Source of the DNA: Whitmania pigra
Taxonomy: Eukaryota > Annelida > Clitellata > Hirudinida > Haemopidae
Assembly: GCA_021613335.1 (NCBI GenBank)
Contig: JAJTWR010000143.1
Span: 90,001 to 154,000 of the forward strand
DNA length: 64,000 nt
Reading direction: 5' to 3'
The translations under genes were made by a program, and so were the position numbers. Below, piece by piece: positions 23,538-37,079 of this stretch (position 1 is its first letter; each line of letters opens with the position of its first letter). The notes below the pieces were generated by a model. It worked only from the letters and a program-made list of their open reading frames with translations, was not told the DNA's origin and made no database searches.

Positions 23538-26500
23538 ATGAATGTGATAGTTCTGTGTGTTACATTTGCCATGATAAAAAGAGCCTCTTTCATGCAAGGT
23601 TAAATGTGCCAATAACAAATTGGATAAAAATAATTATGCAATTTTGCATTTCTAGTCAAGTTTTCTATGAACAACTCGTCATCCCAAGGTAAAACGATTG
23701 CTGAAAAATATTCAAGCTTGGCAATTGATGGAGACATAAATTCATGTGCAATCTCCGAAAGCATTGAAAATGAACTGGCATGGTGGAGTGCGAAACTCGA
23801 TAAAGATTATAATGTTGAGAGAATCATCATAAACTATAACTCGAGATCAGAATGTTAGCCTATAATTTTTTTTTTAAATTTAATAAAGATTAATTAAGAC
23901 TTATCGAATAAAAAGTCCTTGAAACTGCATATCAAGATACTTATTAGGAGATGAAATCAAGATATCTACTTGTAGACACCAAGTACATGAATCATTTCAG
24001 CATATTTCATATTTTTCAAATAATCAGATGAAACCTGAAGAGTGTACTTCGTATAAAGGCAAAAACAAAAAAAGTAAGCATTTTACAAAGTGAAATAATT
24101 TTTCCTTATATTATTTTTAATGTATGCATAGATGATCTTGTTCATCTCTAATATTACGAATGTTGTAAAGGAAATTTTGTTCAAATGCACTTGATGAATA
24201 AGTGTAACAAATAGCTTGCATAGGTTATGTAATTGGTTATTTACAAATTATTTGAACAATTATTTAAGTTATTTATATTATTAATTGTAACAAATAATAG
24301 AGTTCTCATGGTCACATTATTTTATTGAATCATTATGTATTTCTCAGTCCCAAAACTTATCATTTTGAACTGTGAAAAGCCTATTACTGGAAATTTGGTT
24401 ACGATAAAAAGGTTTGGAGGATTGTTTCGAAATTGGCTGGTTCTGTGTGAAGTCGTTATTCTTGCGGATATCGAAATAAGTTGGTTTCAAAACAGTCGGC
24501 CAATTTTCATTCGGTTTGACTATAAGCTTCCATACACTTTGTTACGGCCAAGTAAAGGACATGAATTTGCTAGTATTTTAAGTTTATTTTCACAAAACAA
24601 TTTAGTAATACAATGAATTATGATTTTTAGTTTCATATAACAAACTAACCTCTCAGAATGGAATAATCTTCAAAAATACATCAGGATTAGCAGTGGATGG
24701 CAACAACGATTCATGTTCCAAAATTATTGCCAGAAAAGGAGAGTTTGCATGGTGGGGAGTTTTTCTTGAAGAAGAATATTTCATTGACAAGGTCGTAGTT
24801 TATTTTAATCCTAAATTGTCAGGTTGGTGGCTTAGTCTTAAAGTAATAATAAATTGAAAGTTTCAAGTATTCCATATATTAAAAATTTTTTAACCATTTG
24901 CAGACAACTTGTTCACAATTAATTATTTCAACGTATATGTTTCGAATGAAGACAATAATTTTGAAAACGATCTTTGTGAAGTCTTTGAAACTATAACACA
25001 ATTAACAAAATCGAGTAGGTCAGGCTATTAAAAAATTGAATGTTCATGTAATCTTAATGATTAAGTACAATGATATTATGCTCATTTCAAATGTATGAAT
25101 GGTGTCAACTTGTCAGTTGGTTGATTTCATGTTTAGGTGGAGTTATCGAATTAAAATGCAGAGAACCAAAACCAAGAGGTAGGTACGTAACGATAAAAAA
25201 TATCGGTGGAAACATACCGCACCAGCTTCAAGGTTTATGTGAAGTTAAAGTCTACTCGCAAGAAATAAGCAAATTTAACCAAATGTCATGGCCAGGTAAG
25301 ACAATGAATTGTAATATAGAATCAATTCAAATATTTTGTTGAGTATAAAATTCTTAAAATAATTTAATGAAAATATGTCAGAATGTAGCGCATAACGGCA
25401 AAATATGCAGATTGTCCGGAGCAGAACGCTTATGCGCTGAACTTAACCAATGCATTCCAGTGCACAAATATTGTGACAGAGTCAAAAACTGTCCCAGCGG
25501 AGTTGATGAATTACATTGCAGTGAGTTTATTTTTAAGTTTTTATTTAAATCACATTTCTTAGTAATTTAAATTTCTTTCTTTAATAATTTCTTATTTAAT
25601 ATCTTAGGTATCTCAAAAAATATTTATAAGAAATTGAAATTGCCAAAATGTTAATAAATGAGAATTCTCATTATTTTATTGTAAATCTATTCTCTTTTTT
25701 TGGTAATTCTAAATTACTATGAAAGCATGCTTGCCGGATCAATATCACTGCAATTATTATGACTGCATAACGAAGGAATGGTTATGCGATGGTTTTAAAG
25801 ACTGCCCTCACGGTGATGACGAAAAAACCGGTTGTGGTAAATGTTAAAATTTATTATTTGATGCTCATTTATTATGAAAATATGAATTGTTGCAAGCAAA
25901 GTCCAAAAGCACAATGATTGTTTGCAGTGATGGGCACCAACTACTTTAGTTGTAGTTAAAGCTAACTTCCAACCATTTCAGGACATATATAAGTAGTTAT
26001 AATTACATGTTAACTAGTACTAAATTAGTCAAGTAGTTTTTCAAAGTTTCTAAAAACATTTTCAAAAGCAAATGGAAACGTTAGTGCTTTTACTAATGTA
26101 GAATTCAACTACTATTCCAAACTAAAGAATTGTGGAATGATTACTTGAGCCGTATTTTTGACTGTTATGGATGCCAATTCAATTCCCACAGCAAAAGTTG
26201 TTAACCGAGGTCGAGATAAATGGGTGCAACTGTACACTGTATTAACTATTTCATACATTATTTACAACTACTGAATTAATTGCTAACAATGTAGTTTCAA
26301 CTGCAGTAGTTAAAATGCCAATCACTGATTGTTTATCGATTTATCAATGGAGTTTGTACCGGCTAAGAGCATAGTGCGACTCCATTCGATTGGTTGGAGT
26401 GACCACACAATCGATGGGAATTCCCAAGCCATTCGAAAGATGGCTACAGTTTCAGTATATATTTTTATAACATGTGAATAATCCATTATTTGTTATTAAA

Positions 26501-28884
26501 ATTGCAGATTGTCCTGAAGGCACATTTAAATGTGCGAAAAGGCAGAAATGCTTAAATAACGAAAAACGTTGCGACGGTGTTAACGATTGTCCTGATCATT
26601 CTGACGAGACAAAATGCTGTAATAAAGTTATTTTTTCACAATCAAATGCTCAAACAACACCAACTATTTTGTTATTTATATAAATTTTGTTTTAGTTTCA
26701 ATTAAAGATGCATTTCTAATAGCGATGTATACAAAGGTAAACCTGGTTATAACATATGTTCAAGACTGTGGGACCATATGAATAGTAAGCAAATGTGTAA
26801 TTATCTGTCGAACAGGTCTATCAAATTATTTTACATTTATTTAAATATAAGTACTATATCATATAACTCTTTCACTTAAAAAGTTTATGTGCAGTCTAAC
26901 GTTTTCTGATTTGGCAACAAATTTCAAATCGTATGAATCCCAACAATTAAAATTTATCACTTTGAAACAAGATGGACTTTTTGAGAACAACATACCAAGT
27001 ATTGCCTTGGTAATATTATTTTCATTCAAGCAAATTTTAATGAAATGCAAATAAAAACTTATTTTTGCGTAATAAAGTGACACTTGTACATCAAAGAAAA
27101 TTATTGAAATTTATTGCGAAAGAGGAGCAGGTACAAGTAATATTTAGTTATTATGTTGGTCTAAATAAAAATTTCAATAATTTAAGTTTCTTTTCAAAAG
27201 TTGATTTCTTTTAGCCGTTTTGTTGTTTTTGAACAATTACTTGATTTAATCGGTCAAGTTCAATAAAAAATGTTACAATTTATTTTAAAGAAAACGGAAG
27301 TATGTGTGGCAAACGCGCATATCCTGATGTAGATTTAAAACCGTACATAATTAATGGAAAGATGGCGAAAGAACGCTTGGCCATGGCACGTTCAATTAAT
27401 AAACCACGGGAATCATATTTGTGAAGGAAGTCTTATAAGAAGTAATTGGGTTTTAACTGCAGCACATTGCCTTGAGTTAGTAAATTATAAGGTTGTTTGC
27501 AATCTTTTTTAATCGTAAAATAGTCGATAACTATGTTACATTACAATGGTTAATAATATCAAAATATAATTATTAGTATTGTAATTAAATTTAAGATAAC
27601 AAGTTAAATAATGATAGATATTTAGCTAGATATTATGAATGAAATAAAATGCGTTCATAATAAAATGAAATCCATCGTGACTGATGCAACAGTAATACTT
27701 ATTTAATTATCATAATTAAAAATCGATTAACTGAAGTAAGACATTTTTTACTCTAAATTGCATTTTTCACAGAATTCGTAACACATGAAAATGATGCTTT
27801 AGCATTCAAAGAAGAATTTTAACAAATACCTTAATTTTATTTCAAAACTGCGAATACTTACAGGCAAATACATATTTATTTTAGAGATATAGTCTTACGG
27901 TATGTAACAGCAAAAGTTGGAACAGTTGTGCTCAATGATCCAAATGTTCCAAAGCTTAGAATTTCTCACATTGTTAACCATCCACTTTTTAATGCAGATG
28001 AAAATGATATCGCATTAGTAAGACTTGCAAAACCAATCGAATTTACAAATTTACAAATGATGTCAAACCAATTTGTTTACCTAATGATATTCCGGATGGT
28101 GAAATCCTAAAGTATCAAATCGTTAGAGGTATTAAATATTGTTTGTAAAAGCAAACTTTGCAATAAGAATATATATTTTAGAATTTACACGTCCGCCTTC
28201 CTTAATGCAAGGAAGAATGAATTTAATGACTGACGACGAGTGTGCAGAAAACACAGCTAATATCTCATGGAATTCAGCAGAATATTACAAAAACTTTATT
28301 ACGCAACGACACTTGATTTGTGCAGGCTCTGCGAGGACAACGTTTGGAGTGAATTCCTGTTGGGTTAGAATTACCAATTCATACATTTTTATTTCTATAA
28401 TGCTAATATGATTTATAGGGTGATAGTGGAGGCCCTTTGATGTGTAAAGACAAAAACGATTTATGGACTCAGATTGGTATAATGACGCTTAATTTTGTTG
28501 GAAGCGAAATTAGAAATTGCACAAACTCTGTTTTCACAAAAGTGAATCTCTATATGGATTTTATCAATAAAGGTATCAACTTGTTTCTATTTATGCAACT
28601 TCTGTTTTAATGTTCTAAGGCTTTAATGGTCCAAATGTTTTAAGGACTTCTTAATTGAAATATTTAGTTAAGATGAAACTATTCAAATATTTTATTTTGG
28701 TAAAAAATGTCATAAAGCTATTTTTTCTTGTTTATTTTTTCGTAATTAGATTTGCTAATATAATTTTATTTGTTTTCCAGCCTTACAGCATGAATATGAA
28801 GATGTAAAGATTGATTCTGGATCATTCAAATTGCTTGAAGGAACTGTGCCATATATCGTTGCAATAACTTTAATGTACATGTAA
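23538..28884 (+). pseudogene. Lectin-protease pseudogene D
   Basis: All exon positions of the family are present: 23538-23598, 23656-23853, about 23948-24072, 24348-24479, 24631-24822, 24904-25014, 25139-25295, 25389-25520, 25726-25836, 26508-26618, 26695-26815, 26895-27009, about 27077-27130, about 27301-27475, 27887-28128, 28182-28363, 28419-28572, 28781-28884. Disruptions: frameshift in the third exon, a 2-base frameshift in the first SRCR exon, a 2-base loss where PGAWPW should follow IINGKMAK, a tandem 8-base duplication (TTACAAAT twice) at about 28042-28057, and loss of the YCxxTGFG segment before 28128. TAAHC, NDIALV and GDSGGPL survive and the last exon still encodes a hydrophobic tail (VPYIVAITLMYM). 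One frameshift might be a sequencing error; five independent ones make inactivity very likely. Confidence 0.82.
25925..26327. mobile_element. hAT MITE
   Basis: Ends CAGTGATGGGCACCAACTAC and, inverted, CAGTGATTGGCATTTTAAC. TSD ATTGTTTG (25917-25924) and ATTGTTTA (26328-26335), one mismatch. No coding capacity. Lies in an intron of pseudogene D between LDLa exons. Confidence 0.85.
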
Positions 28885-29277
28885 CTTTACTTTATCAAAC
28901 ATTTTTTATTTGAAATCTTTATTTGATTGACCTTAATTTATAAATATTTTAATTTTACGGATTAAATTATTTGGCTAAGAAATCTATTTTAAAGTTTGAA
29001 AGTAGTTTTATCATCATTAAACTTAAATATCATTAATTATATGCCCAACTGCTTAATTGATTGCCTACAGATTGGTTAAAAGATTAGTCTGAGCTTTTAA
29101 AGGATGATATTGACAGCACGATAATAAAATAATAATTAACGAATACATTACATTACATTATATTAATGCCCTTCGATCCCAAATTATAAGAGGTAGACTG
29201 TTAGGTGTTTAGCAAATAAAATTTATTATTGCACTGAAAGCCTAAAAACATTAGAATCAAAGTTTGGAATCGTTCAA
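28885..29277. other. D-E spacer
   Basis: AT-rich, no recognised feature. Short spacing (about 400 bases) between the D stop and the E start codon. Confidence 0.4.
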
Positions 29278-32200
29278 ATGAATCCTGGAGTTGTGTTTGT
29301 CTTAATACAGTTGATTAGAAAAACAACATTTTTGGAAGGTAATAAGCAACATTTTTATGGAATAAATAAAATGGAAATGGATTTTTTTTTATATGCTTTT
29401 GGTTGCCTTTCAAGTCAATCATTCAATGACCAACTCGACATCCCAAAGTAAAACAATTGCCGAAAATTATTCCGATCTGGCAATTGATGGAGACATAAAT
29501 TCATGTGCAATATCCGAAAGCAATGAAAATGAACTGGCATGGTGGAGTGTGAAACTCGATAAAGATTATAATGTTGAAAGAATCATCATAAACTACAGCT
29601 CGAGATCAGAATGTTTGTTATTAATGTTTAGTCTTTTATCTATCTTTTTTTTTTGTAATTTTATCCATTTAAAATCAACGTATTATAAGTTCAATACATT
29701 ATAAAATATAATAAAAAATATATAAAATTTTAGTTTCCAAGTACATGAATCACTTTGAAATTTATGTGTCAAAAAATGTTCAGAATCCTGAAGAAAGTAT
29801 ATGCAACTCCTACAAGGGGAAAAAGAAATTAAGTAAGAATCCTTACCAAAAAAATGTTTCTTGCACATAATTTCACTCAAATTCTGCGAAACACGGAGAA
29901 ATCACGGGCAAAATCTAGCTTGCAAGGAACAACTTTTAGTTTTATAGTGTTAGGCTAGGGTATTAAATGTATTTCGTTCATCAATTTTTTTCAATTACTT
30001 ATTTGTGCATTATGGTGTAATAAATAGAGACAAACTGTTTATCCTTTCACTGTTTCACTAATCAGTTTTGTTTTCAAACAAATTGTTAAATACTGCTTAG
30101 TCTAGAAATGTTTGATTAATTTTTTAGCAGCGAGATTTATCATTTTGAACTGTGTAAGTCCATGTCTTGGGAATTTGGTTACGATAAAAAGGTTTGGAGG
30201 ATTATTCCAAAATTGGCTGGTTCTCTGTGAGGTGCTTATTCTTGCGGATATTGAAATAAGTTGGTTTAAAATTTAATTCGAAACATCTATCCAATTCTTT
30301 AATTGTATCCCTTAATCGCAATAAGAAAACAATTCATTCAATGATCTTTTCATTTCTAAAGTAAATTAATTTGTCATTTTTAACCTCCAAAGACCACTTA
30401 ACATCTTAATTGTCCAGTTCATACTGGTTTTATAAAAAAATTTCTGTCGTGCCTTCAGTAAAACATTTCTAAAGGATTTAAAACAATAACACCAATTTCA
30501 CATTAAATGATTTCTAGTCTCTTTTAACAAACCGACCACTCAAAATGACATATTGTTCAAGAAGACGTCAGGATTAGCAGTGGATGGTAATAAAGAATCA
30601 TGTGCCAAAGTTTTGTCAGTAAGAGGAGAGTTTGCTTGGTGGCGTGTGTTGCTTGAAGAAGATCGTTTTATAGACAAAGTCATGATCTATTTTAAACCCA
30701 ATTCAACCGGTTGGTAATACTTTTTTTTGAGTCTCAGGTATTTTAAATTTAATTATAACATCTTGTTGACAGAATTTTTGGCATTTGCTTATTTGTAGAT
30801 GTGCACACTCTTAATTACTTCAACGTGTATGTGTCGAATGATAATACACATTTCGAAAAAGATGAATGTGGGGGTTTTAATTTAACAGCAGAGTATATTA
30901 AAATTAGTAAGTTAATTATAGTATATATTGAAATCAGTTAATCTAAAGTAAAGCGAAAGTTTAAGTTATAATTTTTTTAATTTAGAAATGTTTGTAATTC
31001 ACTAAAGTCTAAATTAAGAAAATAAATGCAATTGGTTTTAGGTGGAATTATAGAATTGAAATGCAGAGAACCAAAACCAAGAGGTAGGTACGTAACAATA
31101 AAAAAGTTTGGTGGAAACACACCTCACCAACTTCAGGGTTTATGTGAAATTGAAATACACTCGAAAGAATTTAGCAAATTTCACCAGTTTTCACAGTCAT
31201 GTATGTTTTGTTTTTAATGCATAAGAATTCATTTTAAGAAAAAAACATGGTATAATCAGCTTGGTTAAATAATACTATTGAGTTTAGGTCATAACTCTTA
31301 TAATTCCTTATTATAATTTGTATAATTTATTTATTAACTAATGGCTTAGTCTAGAAAAGTTAAAATTAATATCTTGTCAATAATTAGATGTTCATGATAC
31401 ATGAGTAATTATGTTATTTAAGCATGTAAAAGTGACGAGACAAGATGCGAGGCTCTTTATATATGCCTTCCAAAAGAAAAAAATTGTGATAAAGTGATAA
31501 ATTGCCCAAATGGGGTAGACGAGCTTCCTTGCCGTTAGTTTTAGATTTTATTTTTGTCGATTGGTTCCTTTTTCATTAAATATTTAAAAAATTAAAAATG
31601 TGTTGCCAAAGCCTGTTTGCCACATCAATACAAGTGCAAAGCTGGTCACTGCATACCTAGAGACTGGCTATGCGATGGTATAGTTGACTGTCCATATGGT
31701 GAAGACGAGCAGAACAGTTGTGGTAAATATTTTAAATTATTACAAAGCGATCACAACATAATAAACGATAGTGCAATTTTTTGTTAGATTGACTTTGGAT
31801 AGCAAAATAATAATTGCTCTAGCATCGAAATAACTTTATAAAAAGGAAATTCGTTAAAAATAAGTGTACCCTCACTTCCCACCTGGGCATCGAAAATCAG
31901 TCATTATTCGATATTGAAATATATAAAAAAAAATGGTATAGCTTCTGAATTCAGTGGTTATTATAATATATATAATGTATACGTCTCTTATCACATCTCC
32001 ATAAACTGATGCTTCTGCTTCTGTAACAAATTTGATGTTTCTCCACATTTTGGGTATGGCACGGGAAAGCATCTAACGACCATTTTTTGTAGTATTTGTG
32101 TGATATTTTTAATTTCATCATCACATACATCCTTCAGCATAGGTTGGTGAGTAATCGGAATATCTTTCCAATTTACACATCCAATGCCATAAACGGGACA

Positions 32201-34569
32201 AGTCAGTTGTGCTCGAGTAAGGGCCGCAGTTTGCAACAGAGATTGCAAAATTACTAATTTGTCTTCAATAGATCTTTATTTTAGTTGTATATATTCAATC
32301 TGCATACAGAAACATATAAATAAATTTAAATATAATTAATCAAAAACAGAAGAAAAATCAGAAAGAATAAAAAAAATATGACAAAACATAATTTCTAAAA
32401 AAACTTTTTTCTTGCTAATACAGGAGCAACATTTTTTCATTATCCAAAATAAAATTTTGTTTGACGACCTAATAAACATATCAAAATATCTTAATGTTTA
32501 CAGAGTGTCCACAACGAATGTTTAAATGTGTGAAAAGACAAAAGTGCTTAAATAATGAAAGACGATGTGACGGCGTTGCTGATTGTCCTGATTATTCTGA
32601 CGAGGAAGGATGCTGTAATGTTATCAATTGTTAAAATTTTTGAAATTTAATTTGATTTTTTAAGGTGTAATTTTTTAGTCTCACTAAAGGATAATTATCT
32701 GAAAGCAATATACAAAGATATTCCTGACTTTTACGTATGCTCTACAAATTGGAATGTTACGTATAGTAGAGATATGTGCCAGTATTTATCGAACAGGTGT
32801 ATCACATTCTATGTTACTACATAATATTTAAGAAAAGGGAGTTATATATTATTTATAAATGAATTCTGTTAATTCATTTCCAGTCTGTTACTTTCTTCAA
32901 ACTTTGTTGAACTGATAACCAAACAATCAAGATTTCTCACCTTGAATCATGTTAAATCTTTCATTAAAAATTTTCCAAGCATGGATTCATTCAGTGAAGG
33001 GTTTGAATTAATAATGAAAATATTGAATCTATTTAATTTGAGATGATTATCTTTTAATTGCTCAAGTACTGCCTGTTCTACCAATAAAGTTGTGCAAATT
33101 GAATGCTCTAAAGTAACAGGTTTGCCTGATAATTATTTGTTCCTTATTAAATTTCTCAACTTAATTTAAGTTTTAAAATGTAGAAAGGTTTTTTAAAATG
33201 TCAATATAATCTACTATCAATGATAACATAGAAACGGAAATTTGTGGTAAGCGTGGACTGCCTGACAAGGAGTTTGGATCATACATAATTAACGGAAATA
33301 TGTCAATGGGGGGTGCATGGCCCTGGCACGTTCAAATATACATTGAAGGAGATTATGTTTGTGGGGGAAGCCTTATAAGAATCAACTGGGTTCTGACCGC
33401 AGCACATTGCATTGCGTTGGTATTTATCAACAGCAGTTAATAAATTATTATTATTTATTAATCATTCTATCATTTAACTTTAACTTTTTTGATGCATTTT
33501 TGTTTGATCTATTACAAAAACATAATCGGAGAATAATTAAGACAATTTTTATCAACATTTGTTTTAGAAAAGCAAATCCATTAAATGTGATTATTAAAGT
33601 TGGCGCAATTTTATTCCCTGACCATTTCTCTGTGACACACAAGGTCTCTCATATTATCAACCACCCAGAATATGCAAAAATTAACAACGACATCACACTT
33701 GTAAGACTTGCAAAACCAGTCCAGATTACTAATTTTGTCAAGCCAATTTGCTTGCCTAACGGAATTTTGGACAGCGACATTGAGAAATCTTATAAGTACT
33801 GCATTCTGACCGGGTTTGGATTCATAGACAGAGGTATTCTTTTTATAACTTAAGGTGTAATAGCTGGTGCATTGAAAGTAAATGTAATTTCAGAATCAAC
33901 AAATACGAGATATTTAATGCAAGGAAGAATGAATTTAATGTCTGACGAAGAATGTGCAGAAAATTTGGCTAAGATTACTGGAAGTAAGGCATCCAATTTT
34001 AAAGATGTTATTACTCAAAAAAAGTTGATCTGTGCAGGTTCTGCGCCGACAATGTATGGAATAAATTCTTGCCAAGTCAGTAATGATATCAGAATGGGTA
34101 TATAACATATATATGCAAATGTTCAATTATATAGTTTAATATTCAGGGCGATAGCGGAGGTCCTCTAGTGTGCAATGACGATCGTAGTGTGTGGACGCAG
34201 GTGGGTATAGTCTCACTGTCATTTAATGCAAAGAATATATCAGAGTGCACCAACACAATTTTTACGAGAGTCAATCGTCATATTGATTTCATAAACAGAG
34301 GTAAACAAATATTAATATATATTTTTAATTTGAAATGGTCTATTAATTATCTCTTAAACTAAAGAAATTGTACTTTTCCGGTTATTTATAATTTCTTTTA
34401 TTCATTATTTCATTAAACTTCAACAGTGCTACAACGTGAAAACGAATTTCAGTTAGAAACAGCTGGAACGCTCAGATTAAAGTCAATTTTGGTGATTCCT
34501 ATGTTTGCAGTTTTATATTGCAAATTAATGAAAGCTCAGCTGACAAGGTGTTCCAAGACGTCCATTTAA
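29278..34569 (+). CDS. FTP-lectin x2 / LDLa x3 / SRCR / S1 serine protease with hydrophobic tail (gene E)
   Basis: Best-preserved full copy. Exons: 29278-29338, 29415-29612, 29734-29832, 30131-30259, 30518-30709, 30799-30906, 31042-31200, 31423-31533, 31612-31722, 32504-32614, 32679-32796, 32884-33000, 33067-33119, 33232-33415, 33568-33833, 33894-34075, 34147-34300, 34427-34569. Phases sum to 831 residues. Rough residue map: signal peptide 1-20, FTP domains 21-315, LDLa modules 316-426 (CDGVADCPDYSDE in the third), SRCR-like 427-522, protease 523-783, tail 784-831. Protease motifs: GSY/IING activation site, [49 protein letters not shown]. Asn at position 189 and Thr where chymotrypsin-fold proteases usually have Gly226. 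The tail contains SILVIPMFAVLYC, which could anchor the protein (inference). Start chosen because it opens a hydrophobic leader at the family-conserved position. Confidence 0.9.
31991..32248 (-). other. Unrecognised antisense open frame in an intron of gene E
   Basis: 85 codons on the minus strand with non-random composition: a motif CPVYGIGCVNW near the start and VPYPKCGE further on. The frame is open upstream of the Met too (DKLVILQ). It is not similar to anything else in the window. The intron that holds it (31723-32503) is much longer than the matching intron in B. It may be a fragment of an inserted element. Function unknown. Confidence 0.35.
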
Positions 34570-35164
34570 TGTTTGCAAAATATTGTTATCGTTTATCGGC
34601 ACTTACTCTCTATGGATAGGTGTTACTATTAGTGATATCTTTAAGTTGCCTTATGCACAACATATAATTAGGTCTATTTTCAAAAATGTTTTTTTTTATT
34701 AATGCAACTGAATTTATTACTTCAAATAAACCGTTTATTCATTTACAAAACCTAAATTAATATACAATAGTGTTGAAAAAGTGGAGAGAAAAGTTAAGGT
34801 GTGTCACAATATAATTTTCTATTACCCTTCAAATTGAAGCTGCAGATGGATTCAAGCGTCGTCAAACATATCGTTTTTAACCTAATCATTTTAAATCAAT
34901 CATCAATCACATAAGCACTAAATCAATAAAAATCTCCAAATAAATTAGAATAATTATTTAATTTTAATCTCGTTGCCCTTTGATTGTTGATTAGGTAATC
35001 CTAATTGGATTTTACTGCAAGTCAATCACAAAAATGTTTTCATTGCAGCTATAAATCTTCAATCCGCCATCTCCGAAAAATATAAAATTCGAAACCCATT
35101 GAGGGAGCACCGTCCTAATCATTTAGCTATGCACTATGCACGGACGTTAATAAAAACAACAAAC
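34570..35164. other. Spacer downstream of gene E
   Basis: AT-rich; nothing recognised apart from likely 3' UTR of E. Confidence 0.4.
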
Positions 35165-35210
35165 AAAAAATGAACTGGAGTTGTGGAGTGTGAAACTTAA
35201 TAAAGACAAC
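35165..35210 (+). pseudogene. Relic of FTP exon 2
   Basis: The string AATGAACTGGAGTTGTGGAG and what follows match the [13 protein letters not shown] part of exon 2 in other copies, with changes that break the frame. LINE sequence abuts it on the right. Confidence 0.6.
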
Positions 35211-35212
35211 TG

Positions 35213-35780
35213 GCAATTCAACCTAGCCCCAAACAACAAGATCTACAGAATATTTTCGAATTCTTTATGGAACATGGTCTCTATCAATTTGTCAGGAACG
35301 CAACGAGACATGAAAACATCATCGATCTAGTTATATTAAACGATCCTCAGTTCATCTTGGCAATTGATGTTCTGTGTCCCATCTCAACCAGCGATCACAA
35401 TGTCATATCCTTCAGACCAAATATCTGTCTTTCTGGTTCTTCAATCAGCATTCTAAAGTTGCAACTTATAACTTCCTCAGAGCAAATTACTACAACCTAA
35501 ATCAATACCTGCACATATTCAACTGAAATGTTTTGTTTGAATACTGTTTTAGCGTTAGTAACTGCTGGACAGAGTTCCGATATCAGACCGAGCAAGCATT
35601 CAGGGCTCATGCGCCCAAGACTTCCTCATCGTAACAAATCCAAGCTGTGTCATCCCCCATTCATTTAGAAAATGCTGCGAACTAAATCTAGCAAAGATTC
35701 GAGGACAAGATCAGATACTATAGTTTTGCTAAAACCTGTCTTAACTCTATTATTAAGTACACTGCTAGAAATATTGTTAT
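35213..35780 (+). pseudogene. LINE fragment (endonuclease region)
   Basis: Open frame 35267-35500 resembles part of the endonuclease of the LINE at 37870-40605 (TRHENIIDLVILND versus TRHDNILDLVFSND; then CPISTSDHNVI in both). Stops and frameshifts lie on both sides. A 5'-truncated and 3'-truncated relic. Confidence 0.75.
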
Positions 35781-35816
35781 GACATACTCACTTTTTGTGG
35801 ATAATTTCCTTACAAA

Positions 35817-36665
35817 TTAACATATCTTGATGAAATTTTCAGCAATTACGTAAAGCACCATTTGTAAGCATCGTGCAAAATTTCCTTTCATGTGGGTTAA
35901 TGGTTTCCGTAAATTATGCAAATGAACCATTTTTGGCCTGGAAATATTATTAAGACAGTTTCCGGTTTGGGCTCGTTTCATCAATTTCAAGGTCTTATTG
36001 GAAGGATCAAATATTAAATTGTCATTAAGAAAGCTGTATAAAGGAGTGTGAAATTCAAAACTTCTTTTTACATTCATTTCATCATGGGGAAAAAAGCAGG
36101 TTTGACAGAAGTAGACAGAAGACAAGTTAAGGCCTTTAGGAAGGCAAACTATTCAATAAGAAAGATTGCAAATGAGTTGAATAGGTCAAGAGCTGTCATC
36201 AAATGTTTTTTGGATGATCCAGACTCATATGGGAAGAAGTACAAGGGCGGAAGACAGAAAAAACTCTCGAATCAGATTCAGAGACGTCTCATCAGGGAGG
36301 CTTCACAAGGGGAATATTCTTGTAAACAGCTAAAAGATAAGCTGGACTTGGATGTCCATGTTAGTCTGCTGTTATCTTAATTCAAGTGGACAGTTGAAAT
36401 ACGAAATGCGAAAGCGAGCTCCAGCGTCGAAAGTCCATCACAAGAAAAAAACGCTTCCTCTGGGCAAAAGAGATGGTGAGCTTCAACGAAAGATGGGAAC
36501 GCGTAATTTTCACAGATAAAAAAAATCAACCTTGATGGGCCAGATGGTTATAAATACTACTGGCATGATCTAAGAAAAAAAAGAAATGTTTTTATAGCAG
36601 AAAACATGGAAGAGGCTCTGTGATGGTCTGGGGAGGAATTTCAGCATTTGGGAGGACTGAACTGG
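35817..36665 (+). pseudogene. Tc1/mariner transposase remnant
   Basis: From the ATG at 36084: MGKKAGLTEVDRRQVKAF, a Tc1-type paired helix-turn-helix N-terminus, ending at 36380. A second part with GPDGYKYYWHDLR and GSVMVWGGISAFGRTEL (36530-36662) follows after frameshifts. The DDE domain is cut off where the exon of pseudogene F begins at 36709. Related to, but different from, the Tc1 copy at 48238. Confidence 0.82.
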
Positions 36666-37079
36666 TGCTTTTGAGATTATTTGCTTATGTACATTATTGT
36701 TGTGACAGAGTGCGGTACAAGAGGTATTCCTGATGGCGACTTTGGACCTTACATTATTAACGGAGAAAGGGCTAAACCCGGAGCATGGCCATGGCATGTT
36801 CAGATTTTAGTTGGATTCAAGTATATTTGTGGAGGCAGTTTCATTCGTAATGACGGGGTGCTGACAGCTGCTCACTGTTTAAAGTTAGTCTCGTGCAGTT
36901 ATAAATAGTAAATGATAAATATGAATAATAATTTAATATCGCTCGGGTAAACAACACGTCCGACTGTTGGCTAAAATAAACGAACTTAAACTATTCTAAC
37001 GTGGATAATTTCAAAAGAAACGTTGTTGGAACTTATCGTAGTGACTTATTGCTTCTTTTCGGCTAATTTTAAAGTCAAT

